From an uncultured Prevotellaceae bacterium (lineage in GTDB: Bacteria; Bacteroidota; Bacteroidia; Bacteroidales; Bacteroidaceae): a stretch of 13,007 nt of DNA. Location: contig CAMJAO010000031.1 of NCBI GenBank assembly GCA_946403615.1, positions 1-13,007 on the forward strand, read 5' to 3'. Positions within the stretch are counted from its first letter, which is position 1. Every line of letters begins with the position of its first letter. Below are positions 12,887-13,007 of the stretch, in pieces. The notes below the pieces were generated by a model. The model saw only the letters and a program-made list of their open reading frames with translations. It was not told the origin of the DNA and did not search any database. The position numbers and the translations under genes are program-made.

Positions 12887-13007
12887 AACATCTTCGCCGT
12901 TCCCAGCAAATACAGCAAGCCGTAGCCCAAGAGCATGGTGACGACACCCATGATGATGCCGACTTTCGCCATCTGTTTCTGAGTGACGAGACCGGTAGAG
13001 AAGGCAA
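12883..13007 (-). CDS. membrane transporter, C-terminal end (cut by window edge)
   Basis: Only the last 41 residues are in the window, ending in a stop at 12883-12885. They read ...TGLVTQKQMAKVGIIMGV and continue into a hydrophobic final helix ending LLGTAKML. A polar TQKQMAKVG segment before a last membrane helix resembles the C-terminus of Na+-coupled anion symporters of the SLC13/DASS type, where a similar T..D.xK.G stretch precedes the final span. The fragment is too short to be sure; another multi-span permease is possible. It is followed by a tandem repeat and a good terminator. Confidence 0.6.
   Translation of the reverse strand, partial: AFSTGLVTQKQMAKVGIIMGVVTMLLGYGLLYLLGTAKML

Overview
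The window looks like a chromosomal stretch from a gut-type member of the Bacteroidales, most like Prevotella and its relatives. The basis is a Bacteroidetes-style PheS, several promoters with the TAnnTTTG -7 box (some followed by CA), gene starts without a Shine-Dalgarno sequence, and families of small intergenic repeats that I associate with this order. No database search was possible, so the taxonomic call is a judgement.

Left part (1-3318): two tandem paralogues of a single-span membrane-anchored protein on the minus strand (the first cut by the window edge), then pheS (phenylalanyl-tRNA synthetase alpha chain) and a short-chain dehydrogenase on the plus strand, closed by a strong 13-bp terminator hairpin. 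Middle part (3319-8540): a divergent pair of small genes that resemble phage-cluster proteins (145 aa minus, 149 aa plus), a repeat-rich 456-bp gap, a secreted Sel1-repeat protein (minus), and a plus-strand signalling set. That set consists of an FHA protein with two membrane spans and a C-terminal zinc ribbon, an acidic membrane-anchored protein with an EF-hand-like loop, and an FHA protein with an N-terminal zinc ribbon. Right part (8541-13007): a phage P22-like portal and a large terminase subunit on the minus strand with no capsid or tail gene in view, then a gene-free stretch and the C-terminal end of a membrane transporter.

Two themes stand out. First, phage packaging genes (terminase with an apparently intact ATPase and nuclease, portal perhaps shortened at its 3' end, two small companion genes) lie in separate blocks around an ordinary signalling cluster. 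This suggests either a dismantled prophage or a retained packaging module. Second, the intergenic DNA is full of small repeats in two kinds of position. Degenerate tandem repeats, mostly of 9-10 bp, follow the stop codons of six genes; three of these belong to one sequence family that points the same way relative to its gene. G-rich stem-loop repeats sit at or just before four start codons, one of them inside the portal reading frame.

The FHA, EF-hand-like and Sel1 genes probably form one phospho-dependent scaffolding or envelope-stress module, but no kinase or phosphatase is in the window.
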